From JADJNW01 sp964523725 (GTDB lineage: Bacteria > Bacteroidota > Bacteroidia > Chitinophagales > Saprospiraceae): DNA of 40,909 bases. Below the pieces are notes generated by a model that had not been told where the DNA came from, made no database searches, and was given only the letters and a program-made list of their open reading frames with translations. Each line of letters opens with the position of its first letter. The stretch's first letter is position 1. The translations under genes and the position numbers were made by a program. This document shows, piece by piece, positions 1-8,184 of the stretch. Location: assembly GCA_964523725.1 (NCBI GenBank), contig CAZGAU010000029.1, positions 1-40,909 on the forward strand, written 5' to 3'.

Positions 1-10
1 GCTTATACCT

Positions 11-92
11 TTGCTACTTTTTTGCAATCGCCCAAAAAAGTAGCCAAAAAACGCTAGGCAAATCAAACTCCTCCGTCGAACAGTGATTTGCC
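11..92. repeat. Two adjacent hairpins, probable intergenic repeat element
   Basis: Two perfect inverted repeats lie side by side in the noncoding start of the window. The first pairs 14-24 with 33-43 (11 bp, loop of 8). The second pairs 57-65 with 84-92 (9 bp, loop of 18). No ORF covers them. The combination of a T-rich arm followed by its A-rich complement and a second GGCAAATCA/TGATTTGCC stem resembles dispersed intergenic palindromes I have met in Bacteroidota genomes, but this is recollection, not a search. It could also act as a terminator for a gene left of the window. Confidence 0.45.
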
Positions 93-238
93 GGCCAGCC
101 GCCACAAATATTACTCCAAAATAAATTATTACTCCAAAGTTTTCCAAAGCAATATAAAATTTCGGTTTCTGTTGTCCAAATTCTGGTTGGGAAAAGAATA
201 AATTGTGTATTTTCAAAGCTTAATCAAAAACTCGACTC

Positions 239-2308
239 ATGATGCAAACACCTAAAGCACTATTAATCATTTGCTTATTCGCATTAAGTTTTACCAGCTT
301 CGCGCAGGAAGGCGTGAATATTAAATTTGAACAGGTTTTATCCTTGCGCAATGCCGGCACGCCTATCATCTCGCCGGACGGGAAGCATGTGGCATTCATG
401 GTTTCTTCCACCGATTGGAAAGAAAATAGTTATGATACCGAAATCTGGCTCGCGCGCGAGGGCGAAGCACCGTTTCAATTGACGCGCACGCCGGATGGCA
501 GCAGTTCCTCGCCCAAGTGGTCGCCCGATGGCAAGTGGATCGCCTTTACCGCCAAGCGCGGGGAGAAAACTCAAATTCATGTGATCAGTCCATTTGGTGG
601 CGAGGCGCAGCCTGTGACCAATGAAGACGAGGGTGTCAGCGGTTTTGAATGGGCGCCCGATGGCAAACATTTTGCGATTACCAAACAGGAACCAGAAAGT
701 AAAGCCGACAAAAAACGCAAGGAACGCTTCGGCAGCTATGAAGTGGATGAGGAGGAATATCGCCTGACGCACCTTTGGTTGGTGGAATTCAAGCCAAATA
801 TGATGCCGGCGCCACATGAAATGCCTTGTTATAATGAAAGTAAAGATTCAACGGAAAAAAGCGATTGTATTACATTGCCTAAAGCTACGCGCCTGACGGA
901 AGGAGACTTTACGGTGAGTGACTTTCAATGGTCGCCTGATGGTAAAATGATCGCCATTACACATCGCCCGAATCCGTTAATTAATTCCTCTGTTTATTCA
1001 GATATTTCAATCCTGGAAGTGAATAACAAGAAACTAACGGAACTGGTCAAAAACCCATCCGCAGATGGCTTTGAAGCTTGGTCGCCTGATTCGAAGCAGG
1101 TTTTATTTACAAGCGCCTTAAATGATACGACTTCTTTTTATTATACGAATAATCAGATTTTCATGATGTCGCTGGATGCGCGTAAACCGAGGCCGATTGC
1201 GCAAAGCTTTGACGAGGATAAATACGGCCTTACCTGGAACCCCGAGGGTATTTTCTTTGTGGCTTCGCAGCGCGTGTATCGCCATTTGTTTAACATAAAT
1301 CCGGAGAATGGTGCGGTTACGCCGGTGATTTCGGGGAATACGATCGTTGGGGGTTACACGTTTTCAAAAGATGGTAAAACGCTGACTTACAATGCTTCCG
1401 ATGCAAATTCCCTGACCGAAATTTTCAAAACGCCGCTGGCAAATGCCAAACCTAAACAGCTCACCAATATGAGCGTGCAGATCAAGGATTGGCCGACGCC
1501 CGTCAGCGAGATCATTACCTGGAAGAGTCAGGATGGCGCGGAGATTGAAGGCGTATTACATAAACCCAGGAATTATGATGCTGCTAAAAAATATCCATTA
1601 CTCGTAGTCATTCACGGCGGCCCCACCGGCACGGATCGCCCGGCGCCGGTGTTGAGTTATGTGTATCCGGTAAACCAGTGGGTGGAAAAAGGCGCTTTGG
1701 TATTGCGTGTAAACTACCGTGGATCAGCGGGTTACGGTGAAAAATTTCGCTCATTGAACGTGCGCAACCTCGGCGTGGGTGACATGTGGGATGTCATGTC
1801 GGGCGTGGATCATTTAGTAAATAAAGGCATGGTGGATGAAAATAAAATGGGCTGCATGGGCTGGAGCCAGGGTGGCTATATTTCTGCCTTCCTGACCACG
1901 AATACCAATCGTTTTAAAGCGATTTCAGTAGGGGCGGGCATTTCCAACTGGATGACATATTATGTAAATACCGATATTCATCCATTTACCCGGCAATATT
2001 TAAAAGCCACCCCATGGTCGGATCCGGAAATTTATGCCAAAACTTCCCCGATGACCAATATTAATAAGGCAAGTACTCCTACCCTCATTCAGCACGGCGA
2101 GTTCGACCAGCGTGTACCGATTCCCAATGCGTATGAGCTCTTGCAAGGATTGCGCGACAACGATGTACCCGCCAAACTCGTTGTGTACAAAGGCTTTGGG
2201 CACGGTATCACTAAACCCAAGGAACGCCTGGCAGCGGTCTGGCACAACTGGCAATGGTTCAATAAGTACCTATGGGGCGAAGAAGTGAAGCTTCCGTTTG
2301 GAGAGTAA
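239..2308 (+). CDS. Secreted S9 family (prolyl oligopeptidase-like) serine peptidase
   Basis: The 689-residue protein starts with a signal peptide (residues 1 to about 22, ending in FAQ). Residues ~35-400 carry repeated WSPDGK-type blades of a TolB/DPP4-like beta-propeller. Residues ~430-689 form an alpha/beta hydrolase with the complete triad: Ser543 in GWSQGG, Asp623 in GEFDQRVP and His655 in GFGHG. This is the layout of acylaminoacyl/dipeptidyl peptidases of family S9, which cut short peptides. It is probably periplasmic and used for peptide scavenging or turnover. Two ATGs stand in tandem at 239 and 242; either could be used. It is followed by a strong hairpin shared with the convergent next gene. 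The family is certain, the substrate is not. Confidence 0.93.
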   Translation: MMQTPKALLIICLFALSFTSFAQEGVNIKFEQVLSLRNAGTPIISPDGKHVAFMVSSTDWKENSYDTEIWLAREGEAPFQLTRTPDGSSSSPKWSPDGKWIAFTAKRGEKTQIHVISPFGGEAQPVTNEDEGVSGFEWAPDGKHFAITKQEPESKADKKRKERFGSYEVDEEEYRLTHLWLVEFKPNMMPAPHEMPCYNESKDSTEKSDCITLPKATRLTEGDFTVSDFQWSPDGKMIAITHRPNPLINSSVYSDISILEVNNKKLTELVKNPSADGFEAWSPDSKQVLFTSALNDTTSFYYTNNQIFMMSLDARKPRPIAQSFDEDKYGLTWNPEGIFFVASQRVYRHLFNINPENGAVTPVISGNTIVGGYTFSKDGKTLTYNASDANSLTEIFKTPLANAKPKQLTNMSVQIKDWPTPVSEIITWKSQDGAEIEGVLHKPRNYDAAKKYPLLVVIHGGPTGTDRPAPVLSYVYPVNQWVEKGALVLRVNYRGSAGYGEKFRSLNVRNLGVGDMWDVMSGVDHLVNKGMVDENKMGCMGWSQGGYISAFLTTNTNRFKAISVGAGISNWMTYYVNTDIHPFTRQYLKATPWSDPEIYAKTSPMTNINKASTPTLIQHGEFDQRVPIPNAYELLQGLRDNDVPAKLVVYKGFGHGITKPKERLAAVWHNWQWFNKYLWGEEVKLPFGE

Positions 2309-2323
2309 AACGCTGCCGGATTT

Positions 2324-2376
2324 AACACATAGGCACATTAGTATATATCATGTTATAATATGTGCCTATGTGTTTT
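2324..2376. terminator. Bidirectional terminator, 15-bp perfect stem
   Basis: Positions 2324-2338 and 2360-2374 are perfect reverse complements (AACACATAGGCACAT and its complement) with a 21-nt AT-rich loop, followed on the plus side by TTTT. The hairpin lies between two convergent genes, so it probably ends both transcripts. Confidence 0.8.
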
Positions 2377-2397
2377 ATGATATTATGATATAAAAAT

Positions 2398-4032
2398 TTA
2401 CTGATTCTTCTTTCTTGGCGTTTCGGTCTTTTTCGGTGGCGTCGTTTTCTTGATTTCAGTGCGTTTCAGCGTTCGGGGCTGCGTGGTCGTTGGTTTTGGT
2501 GGTTGCTTTTCCCAGCGCTGTTTGTGCAGTTCTTCCGCTCGTTTGATGGCTTCCAGGCGCTCGTTTTGCTTGCGAGGTTCTATTTTTGCCGGTTCTCTTT
2601 GCGCAGGCGGCGGCAGCGGTTTGCCGATTTCGGTTTTCCTTGGAGGTGTTTTCACAGCCTTGTCTTCCTTGGGCTGTGGCGTAGTGCGGATGCGTGGTTG
2701 CTGGGTTTCCGGTACTGGAGTCGCCTTGGTATTCGGATAACGACGCGTATTTTTTTCATAAAATTCATATTGCGAAAGGTTTTTATCGGGATTTGCATCA
2801 TTATACTTGCGCCGTTCAAACTCAAATTTACCAAACTCCTGAATTTGCTCAACCCGGTTTCGCTCATTATTCATCCAGGTATCGGTAATCACCGCCCGGT
2901 TATGGTCTCTCCAGGTATGCACCGCGGTGGTAATGCTATTCACCGGACGAGGATGATATTCATAATAACGAATAAAATGATCCGTCAGATAAGGATGATA
3001 ATAATGATGATGCGGATAATAAAAATACCAGTTTACAAAGTAATAAGAAGGTAAATTTATTACAATGATCTGACGGCCCGGTCCGAAGTAAAAACCCCAG
3101 TCCCACCACAGCGGATAAGGGCGCCAGCGCGGATACACGTACCAGGTCGGGTAGCCAAACCAATACGGATAATTATAATAATAATATTCACGAATCACCA
3201 CCGGTTCATTTACTGCTTCATCATAATAAAGATCATCGCCCCGATAATCATAATATTCGTCATCATAACCGTATTCCCCGGCAAACTCCTCCCCGACTGC
3301 GGCCAGGTCTTCGTCAATATTGGTATTACTTTCAAGGCTCGCTTTCCAGTCGGCGAGGTCTCTGGCTTGTTGCTGGGCAACGACCAGATTCAAACTATCG
3401 GCTTTATGGCGGATCAGTGCTGGATCCTTGCGGTACAAATCACCGGCAATCACCACCAGATCGATATGATCGGACAGAATCGTCAGTACTTCCGGGAGTT
3501 TCAGCAAAGCTTTATATGCTTCCTGCGTGCGAGGTGCGTAGCCTTTCAGCAAATTTGCAAATGCTGCATTAGAGGCTTGCTCAATGTCGTCTATTCGTTT
3601 TAAAACACTGTAATAATTACTAAATGCGTCCTTCGCGCGTTGGTAAATAACTTCGGGATAATTTTCCAATACCTGGTTCAAACCCTTATTGTCATTGCGT
3701 TCCAGCATGGTCATACGTCGAATCAAGTCGGGGTAACGCGTCAAATCCCAGAGCATTTGCTGTACCTCTTTGGGATAAGGCGTTATTAAATCCTGAAATT
3801 GTTGCCCGGTTTCCTGCTGTATGGCCCGGATGCGGATAAGCAGTTCTGGATGGAGCGTGGCTTCCAGGATGTCGTTGCGGGTGGCTTCCGGGTAAAGCAC
3901 CAAGGCCTCGATTGCCTCCTGATCTTCTTCCTGGATGGTTCCAAACAGAGAAGTGCCCGTCTGTGCCGACAGGATGAAAAAACTCCAAATACCTGTCGCC
4001 ACGAGTAATAATCTGATTATGGCTTTCATCAT
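2398..4032 (-). CDS. Secreted Tyr/Trp-rich protein of unknown function
   Basis: I do not recognise the 544-residue product. It has a signal peptide (about 1-24, ending SAQ). Residues ~35-220 look helical and repeat a motif around YPE/YPD/HPELL with roughly 20-40 residue spacing. Residues ~240-270 are acidic with many Asp/Glu/Tyr. Residues ~275-365 are extraordinarily rich in Tyr, Trp, Pro and His. From ~400 to the end the chain is low-complexity Lys/Pro/Thr/Arg, with TPP and KKT runs. The order (ordered helical repeat, aromatic sheet-like block, basic disordered tail) suggests a cell-surface or cell-wall-associated protein. It has a faint resemblance to DUF3300-type secreted proteins through the YP repeats. 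It is monocistronic and opposes the S9 peptidase. Start: first of two adjacent ATGs. Confidence 0.8.
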   Translation of the reverse strand: MMKAIIRLLLVATGIWSFFILSAQTGTSLFGTIQEEDQEAIEALVLYPEATRNDILEATLHPELLIRIRAIQQETGQQFQDLITPYPKEVQQMLWDLTRYPDLIRRMTMLERNDNKGLNQVLENYPEVIYQRAKDAFSNYYSVLKRIDDIEQASNAAFANLLKGYAPRTQEAYKALLKLPEVLTILSDHIDLVVIAGDLYRKDPALIRHKADSLNLVVAQQQARDLADWKASLESNTNIDEDLAAVGEEFAGEYGYDDEYYDYRGDDLYYDEAVNEPVVIREYYYYNYPYWFGYPTWYVYPRWRPYPLWWDWGFYFGPGRQIIVINLPSYYFVNWYFYYPHHHYYHPYLTDHFIRYYEYHPRPVNSITTAVHTWRDHNRAVITDTWMNNERNRVEQIQEFGKFEFERRKYNDANPDKNLSQYEFYEKNTRRYPNTKATPVPETQQPRIRTTPQPKEDKAVKTPPRKTEIGKPLPPPAQREPAKIEPRKQNERLEAIKRAEELHKQRWEKQPPKPTTTQPRTLKRTEIKKTTPPKKTETPRKKNQ

Positions 4033-4186
4033 TCTCTATTTTTGATTCTTTTCAAGGTAGCTTCTGCTGCTGTTTTTTCCAATGATGAAAGTCACACGGG
4101 CATCTGTTTTTCAATCAAAAACCGGCTTAATCGGTCAAAATCTGATGATTTATCGAAATTTTTAACCAAAAAGGGACGTTCCATTC

Positions 4187-4194
4187 TACCTTTG
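4187..4194 (+). promoter_or_regulatory. Bacteroidota -7 promoter box TACCTTTG
   Basis: An exact match to the TAnnTTTG consensus lies 42 nt before the lipoprotein start at 4237. No clear TTTG -33 box is visible at the usual spacing, so the call rests on the -7 element alone. Confidence 0.5.
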
Positions 4195-4236
4195 CGCGCT
4201 TAAAGAAGTCTTCATAACCAATAAAACTTTCTACAA

Positions 4237-4926
4237 ATGAAAAACAAAACGATTTTACAATGTTTGCTGCTCGGCAGCGTATTAGTTTTCCTTTCAAGCT
4301 GCGCTTCGATCAGTGGTTTTCAGACGGGACGCACCGTAGGCGCTGAAAGCGGCGAGATCATGTTTTCGATCAACGGCACGCGCACTCCGGATTTTGATGA
4401 ATTGGATTCTGAATCCGACTCTGTCAACGTGGACAATGATTTCAGCATTTTTGCTCCAAACATTGAAATTGGCGGTCGCTACGGCATTAGTGAAAAGGTG
4501 GATTTTGGCATCCGCGCCAATACCAACCTGAATATTTTTGCGGATGTGAAATATCAATTTGTGGGCGATCAGGAGTCGCCGTTTGCGATGTCCGCAGGTT
4601 TTGGGCTTGGGATGTTTGGCTTTGTGAGCACTTCGGGCGGTTTGTTCAACTTCCAGATTCCGCTGTATGCATCTTATCACCCGCAAGATAATCTCGATCT
4701 GTACATCTCACCGCGCTACATCGGGCAGTGGGGCACTACCTTTGGCGAGTCTTCGGGGCTGATCAATTATTTCGGCGCCAATGCGGGCTTCCTTACGGGT
4801 CGCAAGACCAAATTTGGTATAGATGTGGCTTACTACGGCCTGAGCAATTCGGATACCGGCTTTGATGATACTTTGTTCCAGATTGGTTTTGGCATGAAGT
4901 TTAAGATCGGAGGGGGAGGTCAGTGA
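4237..4926 (+). CDS. Outer-membrane beta-barrel-like lipoprotein, unknown function
   Basis: The 229-residue protein has a lipoprotein signal peptide with the lipobox LSSC (Cys22). The mature part shows alternating short beta segments typical of small outer-membrane barrels, for example around residues 80-100, 110-140, 150-175 and 190-229, with aromatic and glycine residues at segment ends, and it closes with a GFGMKFKIGG-like terminal strand. A lipidated barrel is unusual but common among predicted Bacteroidota envelope proteins. No catalytic motif is visible. It has its own promoter box at 4187 and a strong terminator at 4947, so it is probably monocistronic. The function is unknown. Confidence 0.78.
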   Translation: MKNKTILQCLLLGSVLVFLSSCASISGFQTGRTVGAESGEIMFSINGTRTPDFDELDSESDSVNVDNDFSIFAPNIEIGGRYGISEKVDFGIRANTNLNIFADVKYQFVGDQESPFAMSAGFGLGMFGFVSTSGGLFNFQIPLYASYHPQDNLDLYISPRYIGQWGTTFGESSGLINYFGANAGFLTGRKTKFGIDVAYYGLSNSDTGFDDTLFQIGFGMKFKIGGGGQ

Positions 4927-4946
4927 GCAGTGGGCAGTAAGCAGGA

Positions 4947-4987
4947 GGGTTTGGAAATTACAAATATGATTTCCAAATCCTTTTTTA
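4947..4987 (+). terminator. Rho-independent terminator after the lipoprotein gene
   Basis: Positions 4947-4958 pair with 4969-4980 (12 bp with one G-U pair, loop of 10), directly followed by a run of T on the plus strand. It ends the lipoprotein transcript before the convergent nth gene. Confidence 0.8.
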
Positions 4988-4988
4988 T

Positions 4989-5660
4989 TTACTTTTTATT
5001 TTTCTTTGCTAAAGTTTTATCATATTCTTTAAACATTTCTTTACGTCCGTATTTGCTGCAAATCGGGCATTCATAGGGGTTGTGCCCACGCGCGGGGCAA
5101 TATTTACGAGCGAAGTAAATAATTTGTAAATGTAATTTATTCCAGCTTTCTTTGGGAAAAACTTTTTTCAAATCAGCCTCGGTTTTTTCCACATTTTTGC
5201 CGGTACTCAATCCCCAACGCCAGGCCAGCCGATGAATATGCGTATCTACCGGAAAAGCCGGATGCCCGAAGGCTTGGCTCATTACCACCGAAGCGGTTTT
5301 GTGACCTACGCCAGGCAAGGCTTCCAAAGCAAAGAAAGTTTCCGGGACTTCGCCTTTGTATTTTTCCACCAGAATTTCGGATAAACCCTTGATAGCCTTG
5401 GATTTACTGGGGGACAAACCGCAGGGTTTAATAATTTCCCGAATCTCGTCCTGGTCAAGTTTTGCCATATCGAAAGGATTGCCGGCACGTGCAAATAAGG
5501 AAGGCGTCACCTGATTCACACGCTCGTCGGTGCATTGTGCCGAGAGCACCACCGCCACCAGCAGCGTGTAGGCGTCCTCATGATCGAGTGGGATGGGCAC
5601 TTCGGGGAAATACTCGTCCAGGATGCGGGCGATGCTGGCGGCTTTTTCTTTTTTGGTCAT
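4989..5660 (-). CDS. nth: Endonuclease III (DNA glycosylase/AP lyase)
   Basis: Bifunctional base-excision repair enzyme that removes oxidised pyrimidines and cleaves the abasic site. With the ATG at 5660 the protein has 223 residues. The helix-hairpin-helix LPGVGHKTA holds the catalytic Lys121, and VDTH holds the catalytic Asp139; the numbering is one off from the E. coli enzyme, which supports this start over a TTG 21 bases upstream that lies inside the repeat array. The iron-sulfur loop is odd: Cys188, Cys198 and Cys201 are present with C-x9-C-x2-C spacing, whereas the classical motif is C-x6-C-x2-C-x5-C, and no fourth Cys follows. It lies downstream of purM on the same strand with 83 bp between them. 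Confidence 0.93.
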   Translation of the reverse strand: MTKKEKAASIARILDEYFPEVPIPLDHEDAYTLLVAVVLSAQCTDERVNQVTPSLFARAGNPFDMAKLDQDEIREIIKPCGLSPSKSKAIKGLSEILVEKYKGEVPETFFALEALPGVGHKTASVVMSQAFGHPAFPVDTHIHRLAWRWGLSTGKNVEKTEADLKKVFPKESWNKLHLQIIYFARKYCPARGHNPYECPICSKYGRKEMFKEYDKTLAKKNKK

Positions 5661-5677
5661 GTTTATTAAATTTCTTG

Positions 5678-5749
5678 CCAAACAAGTTTGGGTGTTACCT
5701 GACCAAACAAGTTTGGGGTTACCTTGCCAAACAAGTTTGGCAGTTACTT
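5678..5749. repeat. Threefold tandem repeat of a 14-bp palindrome
   Basis: The sequence CCAAACAAGTTTGG (arms CCAAAC/GTTTGG around AA) occurs exactly at 5678-5691, 5703-5716 and 5727-5740. Each copy is followed after one or two bases by GTTACCT or GTTACTT, so the tandem unit is about 24-25 bp. The array fills the gap between the purM stop and the nth start and just enters the purM stop codon region. It could be a multi-site operator, a transcript-processing or terminator element, or a selfish repeat. Confidence 0.85.
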
Positions 5750-6919
5750 ATACTCAAAAACTCCGTAAGGACTTTCGATCCTAACAGCAGATTGCCCGGC
5801 TTGTTCAACGTATCCAACTACCTGGGCTACAATATTATACTCATGCGCAATATCTATCACGCGTTGTGCCGAGGCTTCCGGCAGATAGACTTCGAGGCGG
5901 TGCCCCATATTGAACACCTGATACATTTCTTGCCAACTGGTTTTGGATTCCTGCCGGATCAGTTCAAACAGCGCCGGCACCGGGAAAAGGTTATTTTTTA
6001 CAACGCGCAGGTTTTTAATAAATTTTTGCACTTTGGTTTGACCGCCCCCGGTGCAATGGATCATACCGTTGATTTCATGATGTAATTCGCTAAATAAACG
6101 CTTCATAACAGGTAAATAAGTTCGCGTCGGAGAAAGCACCAGCTTGCCAATTTCCAACTGATTACCAGCCACTTCTACACGATCGGTTAATAGTTTTGAA
6201 CCCGTGTAAATAACTTCATTTGGCACATTTGGATCAAAACTATCGGGGTATTTTTCAGCATATAATTTTGAAAAAACATCGTGCCGCGCGGAGGTCAGAC
6301 CATTGCTGCCCATGCCGCCGTTGTAGCTATCTTCGTAGGTAGCCTGCCCAAAGGAAGCCAGTCCCACGATCACGTCGCCGGGTTGAATATGATTTTCCAG
6401 CACATCGGCGCGTTTCATACGAGCGAAAGCGGTATAGCCCACGTCCACCGTACGCACAATGTCACCCACATCCGCCGTTTCACCACCTGCCAGCGTCACA
6501 TTGACACCGAATTCGCGCATTTTATCAATAAACTCGGTTGTGGCATTAATAATCGTACCAATCACATCCCCGGTGATCAGATTTTTATTTCGACCAATGG
6601 TAGAAGACAAAATAATATTGTCCACGCAGCCCACGCAAGCCATATCGTCGAGGTTCATCACAATCGCATCCTGCGCAATGCCCCGCCAAACGCTTAGGTC
6701 GCCCGTTTCACGCCAATGAAGGTAAGCCAGGCTGGTTTTGGTGCCCGCGGTATCGGCGTGCATGATGTTGCAATAAGTCTTATCCCCAGCAACAATATCA
6801 GGCAGAATTTTGCAAAAAGCATTCGGATATAAACCTTTATCCAAATGTTTAATTGCCTGATGGACTTCATCTTTAGTGGCAGAAACGCCTCGGAGGTTAT
6901 ATTTATATTGGTCGGACAT
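5744..6919 (-). CDS. purM: Phosphoribosylformylglycinamidine cyclo-ligase (AIR synthase)
   Basis: Fifth step of purine synthesis: ATP-dependent ring closure of formylglycinamidine ribonucleotide to aminoimidazole ribonucleotide. The 391-residue protein (ATG at 6919; a TTG start 21 bases upstream is less likely) has the PurM/SelD-type fold signatures: the DTAGTK segment near residue 60, the aspartate-rich MNLDDMACVG segment, LAGGETADVGD in the middle, the GLTSAR motif, and HCTGGGQTK in the C-terminal ATP-binding half. The divergent, slightly long form fits the version usual in Bacteroidota. A TAnnTTTG box lies 19-26 bases upstream of the start. No other purine gene is in the window. nth follows after the palindromic array. 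Confidence 0.9.
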   Translation of the reverse strand: MSDQYKYNLRGVSATKDEVHQAIKHLDKGLYPNAFCKILPDIVAGDKTYCNIMHADTAGTKTSLAYLHWRETGDLSVWRGIAQDAIVMNLDDMACVGCVDNIILSSTIGRNKNLITGDVIGTIINATTEFIDKMREFGVNVTLAGGETADVGDIVRTVDVGYTAFARMKRADVLENHIQPGDVIVGLASFGQATYEDSYNGGMGSNGLTSARHDVFSKLYAEKYPDSFDPNVPNEVIYTGSKLLTDRVEVAGNQLEIGKLVLSPTRTYLPVMKRLFSELHHEINGMIHCTGGGQTKVQKFIKNLRVVKNNLFPVPALFELIRQESKTSWQEMYQVFNMGHRLEVYLPEASAQRVIDIAHEYNIVAQVVGYVEQAGQSAVRIESPYGVFEYK

Positions 6920-6937
6920 GTCGTTTAATTTTGGGGG

Positions 6938-6945
6938 CAAAGATA
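6938..6945 (-). promoter_or_regulatory. -7 promoter box TATCTTTG for purM
   Basis: Read on the minus strand this is an exact TAnnTTTG match, 18 bases before the purM ATG. The 5' leader would be only about a dozen bases. No convincing -33 element was seen. Confidence 0.5.
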
Positions 6946-7026
6946 GTATTAATTCACGGTTTCATTGCTTCCTGGTTTGATTGTCTCATTGTTTGATGTT
7001 TGACATATAAATTTGCAAAATCTGTC

Positions 7027-7034
7027 TATTTTTG
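7027..7034 (+). promoter_or_regulatory. -7 promoter box TATTTTTG for the nuclease gene
   Basis: An exact TAnnTTTG match lies 18 bases before the ATG at 7053. A second exact match (TAAATTTG, 7008-7015) and several TTTG/TTTGA motifs (6976-6979, 6992-6995, 6999-7002) precede it, so alternative start sites are possible in this divergent promoter region. Confidence 0.5.
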
Positions 7035-7052
7035 CCGCAAATACCTGAACTC

Positions 7053-7913
7053 ATGAACGTAAGACTACTATTAAGCACACTTTTTATCGCATTTATCTCT
7101 ACTTCCTGCGATAGTTCCAAACAAACTTTTCTACCTGATCCCGAGCGCACAGAAATCAATATTATGCTGGGCAATCCCAGTAATGCCTCCACTGATATTA
7201 TTAACGAAAATAATTATCTGATTTCGCTGCCGCAGATGACACTTTCGTACAACAGAAGCCGCGGCATTCCCAACTGGGTGAGCTGGCATCTGAGTGAAGA
7301 CTGGCTGGGCAACGCCACACGCCAGGATAATTTCCGCCCGTATGAGGAACTCCCTGAAGGTTGGTACCGGGTGCAACCGGGAGATTATGAGTTTGCCGTT
7401 AATGGCTTTGATCGCGGACATGTGTGTCCCTCCGGAGATCGCACGCTTACGGATGTGGACAATGGCGCTACTTTTTTTATGGTGAATATTTTTCCGCAGG
7501 CACCGATCAACAACCAGGATCTGTGGGTAAAACTGGAAGATTACTGCCGCAAACTGGTGGATGAAGGCAATGAATTGTACATTATTTCCGGGAATTACGG
7601 CGAGGGTGGAACAGGCAACAAGGGTTATCGTGAAAAAATTGCCGGTGGAAAAATTACTGTGCCACGCAATCTTTGGAAAGTTATTCTGGTGCTACCTTAC
7701 GGAGAAGATGATCTGAAAAGAATTAGTGAAAATACCCGCATTATAGCGATTGACGTTGAAAATAAGAACAGCGTAGGGACTACACCCTGGCACCGGTACC
7801 GTGTGTCAGTCAATGAAATCGAGGCAGCTACGGGTCTGGATTTATTTTCGGAAGTGCCCAATACCATTCAGGCAGTCATTGAAGCGCAGGTAGATCAGGT
7901 GGTTATAAATTAG
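7053..7913 (+). CDS. DNA/RNA non-specific endonuclease, lipoprotein
   Basis: The 286-residue protein (ATG at 7053; an upstream TTG adds only seven residues in front of the signal peptide) begins with a lipoprotein signal ending STSC (Cys19). The endonuclease_NS core follows: DRGH with the general-base His123, and NNQDLW with Asn154 as the likely magnesium ligand, plus an ISGNYG-type segment near residue 185. This betabetaalpha-Me nuclease family degrades single- and double-stranded DNA and RNA without sequence preference. Lipid anchoring places it in the envelope, which fits nutrient scavenging or clearing of extracellular nucleic acid. It is transcribed divergently from purM. Confidence 0.9.
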   Translation: MNVRLLLSTLFIAFISTSCDSSKQTFLPDPERTEINIMLGNPSNASTDIINENNYLISLPQMTLSYNRSRGIPNWVSWHLSEDWLGNATRQDNFRPYEELPEGWYRVQPGDYEFAVNGFDRGHVCPSGDRTLTDVDNGATFFMVNIFPQAPINNQDLWVKLEDYCRKLVDEGNELYIISGNYGEGGTGNKGYREKIAGGKITVPRNLWKVILVLPYGEDDLKRISENTRIIAIDVENKNSVGTTPWHRYRVSVNEIEAATGLDLFSEVPNTIQAVIEAQVDQVVIN

Positions 7914-8020
7914 ATGGGGTGATGCGTTTAGAAGCCTGATAAGAACCTATTTTCCAATCACCCTATGACCCCAAAATGCATTTTTAACAAAATTCATTAG
8001 GCTACTTTCAAACCTAATTC

Positions 8021-8028
8021 TATATTTG
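8021..8028 (+). promoter_or_regulatory. -7 promoter box TATATTTG, long leader of the M23 gene
   Basis: An exact TAnnTTTG match with nothing else coding around it. The predicted start of transcription falls near 8034, about 150 bases before the GTG start of the peptidase gene, so a long leader or a small upstream ORF is implied. The -33 element is poor. Confidence 0.45.
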
Positions 8029-8033
8029 CAAAC

Positions 8034-8105
8034 ATGAGAGTCGCTACACACCTGAAATTAATCCCGTGGCGCGTGGAAAGTAACGCTGGAACATGGCTTT
8101 TTTAA
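8034..8105 (+). CDS. Possible 23-residue upstream ORF (leader)
   Basis: An ATG five bases after the TATATTTG box opens a 23-codon frame ending in TAA at 8103-8105. If the promoter is real, this ATG would be at or next to the 5' end of the transcript and translated leaderless. The peptide has mixed composition with two Trp and no known motif. It may be a leader peptide controlling the M23 gene or simply chance. No ribosome binding site can be given because there is no room for one. Confidence 0.2.
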   Translation: MRVATHLKLIPWRVESNAGTWLF

Positions 8106-8184
8106 TAATGATGCACACCAGTAAGTATTATCGGCGATTCTTGGTGTTTCTAGCGTTGATTGTTCAATACAAATCAGGAAAACC

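Noticed and set aside
2503..3054. Open frame of 183 codons on the plus strand
   Set aside because: Complement of the low-complexity end of the secreted Tyr/Trp-rich protein; composition is an artefact of the repeats.
5678..5749. CRISPR array
   Set aside because: Only three short units, spacers of about 11 bp that resemble each other, and no cas gene.
5462..6085. Open frame of 207 codons on the plus strand across nth and purM
   Set aside because: Antisense to two well-supported genes and running through the palindromic repeat; no recognisable protein.
7053..7913. Phage-defence or toxin role for the non-specific endonuclease
   Set aside because: It has a lipoprotein signal and no immunity gene beside it, so a nutritional envelope nuclease is simpler.
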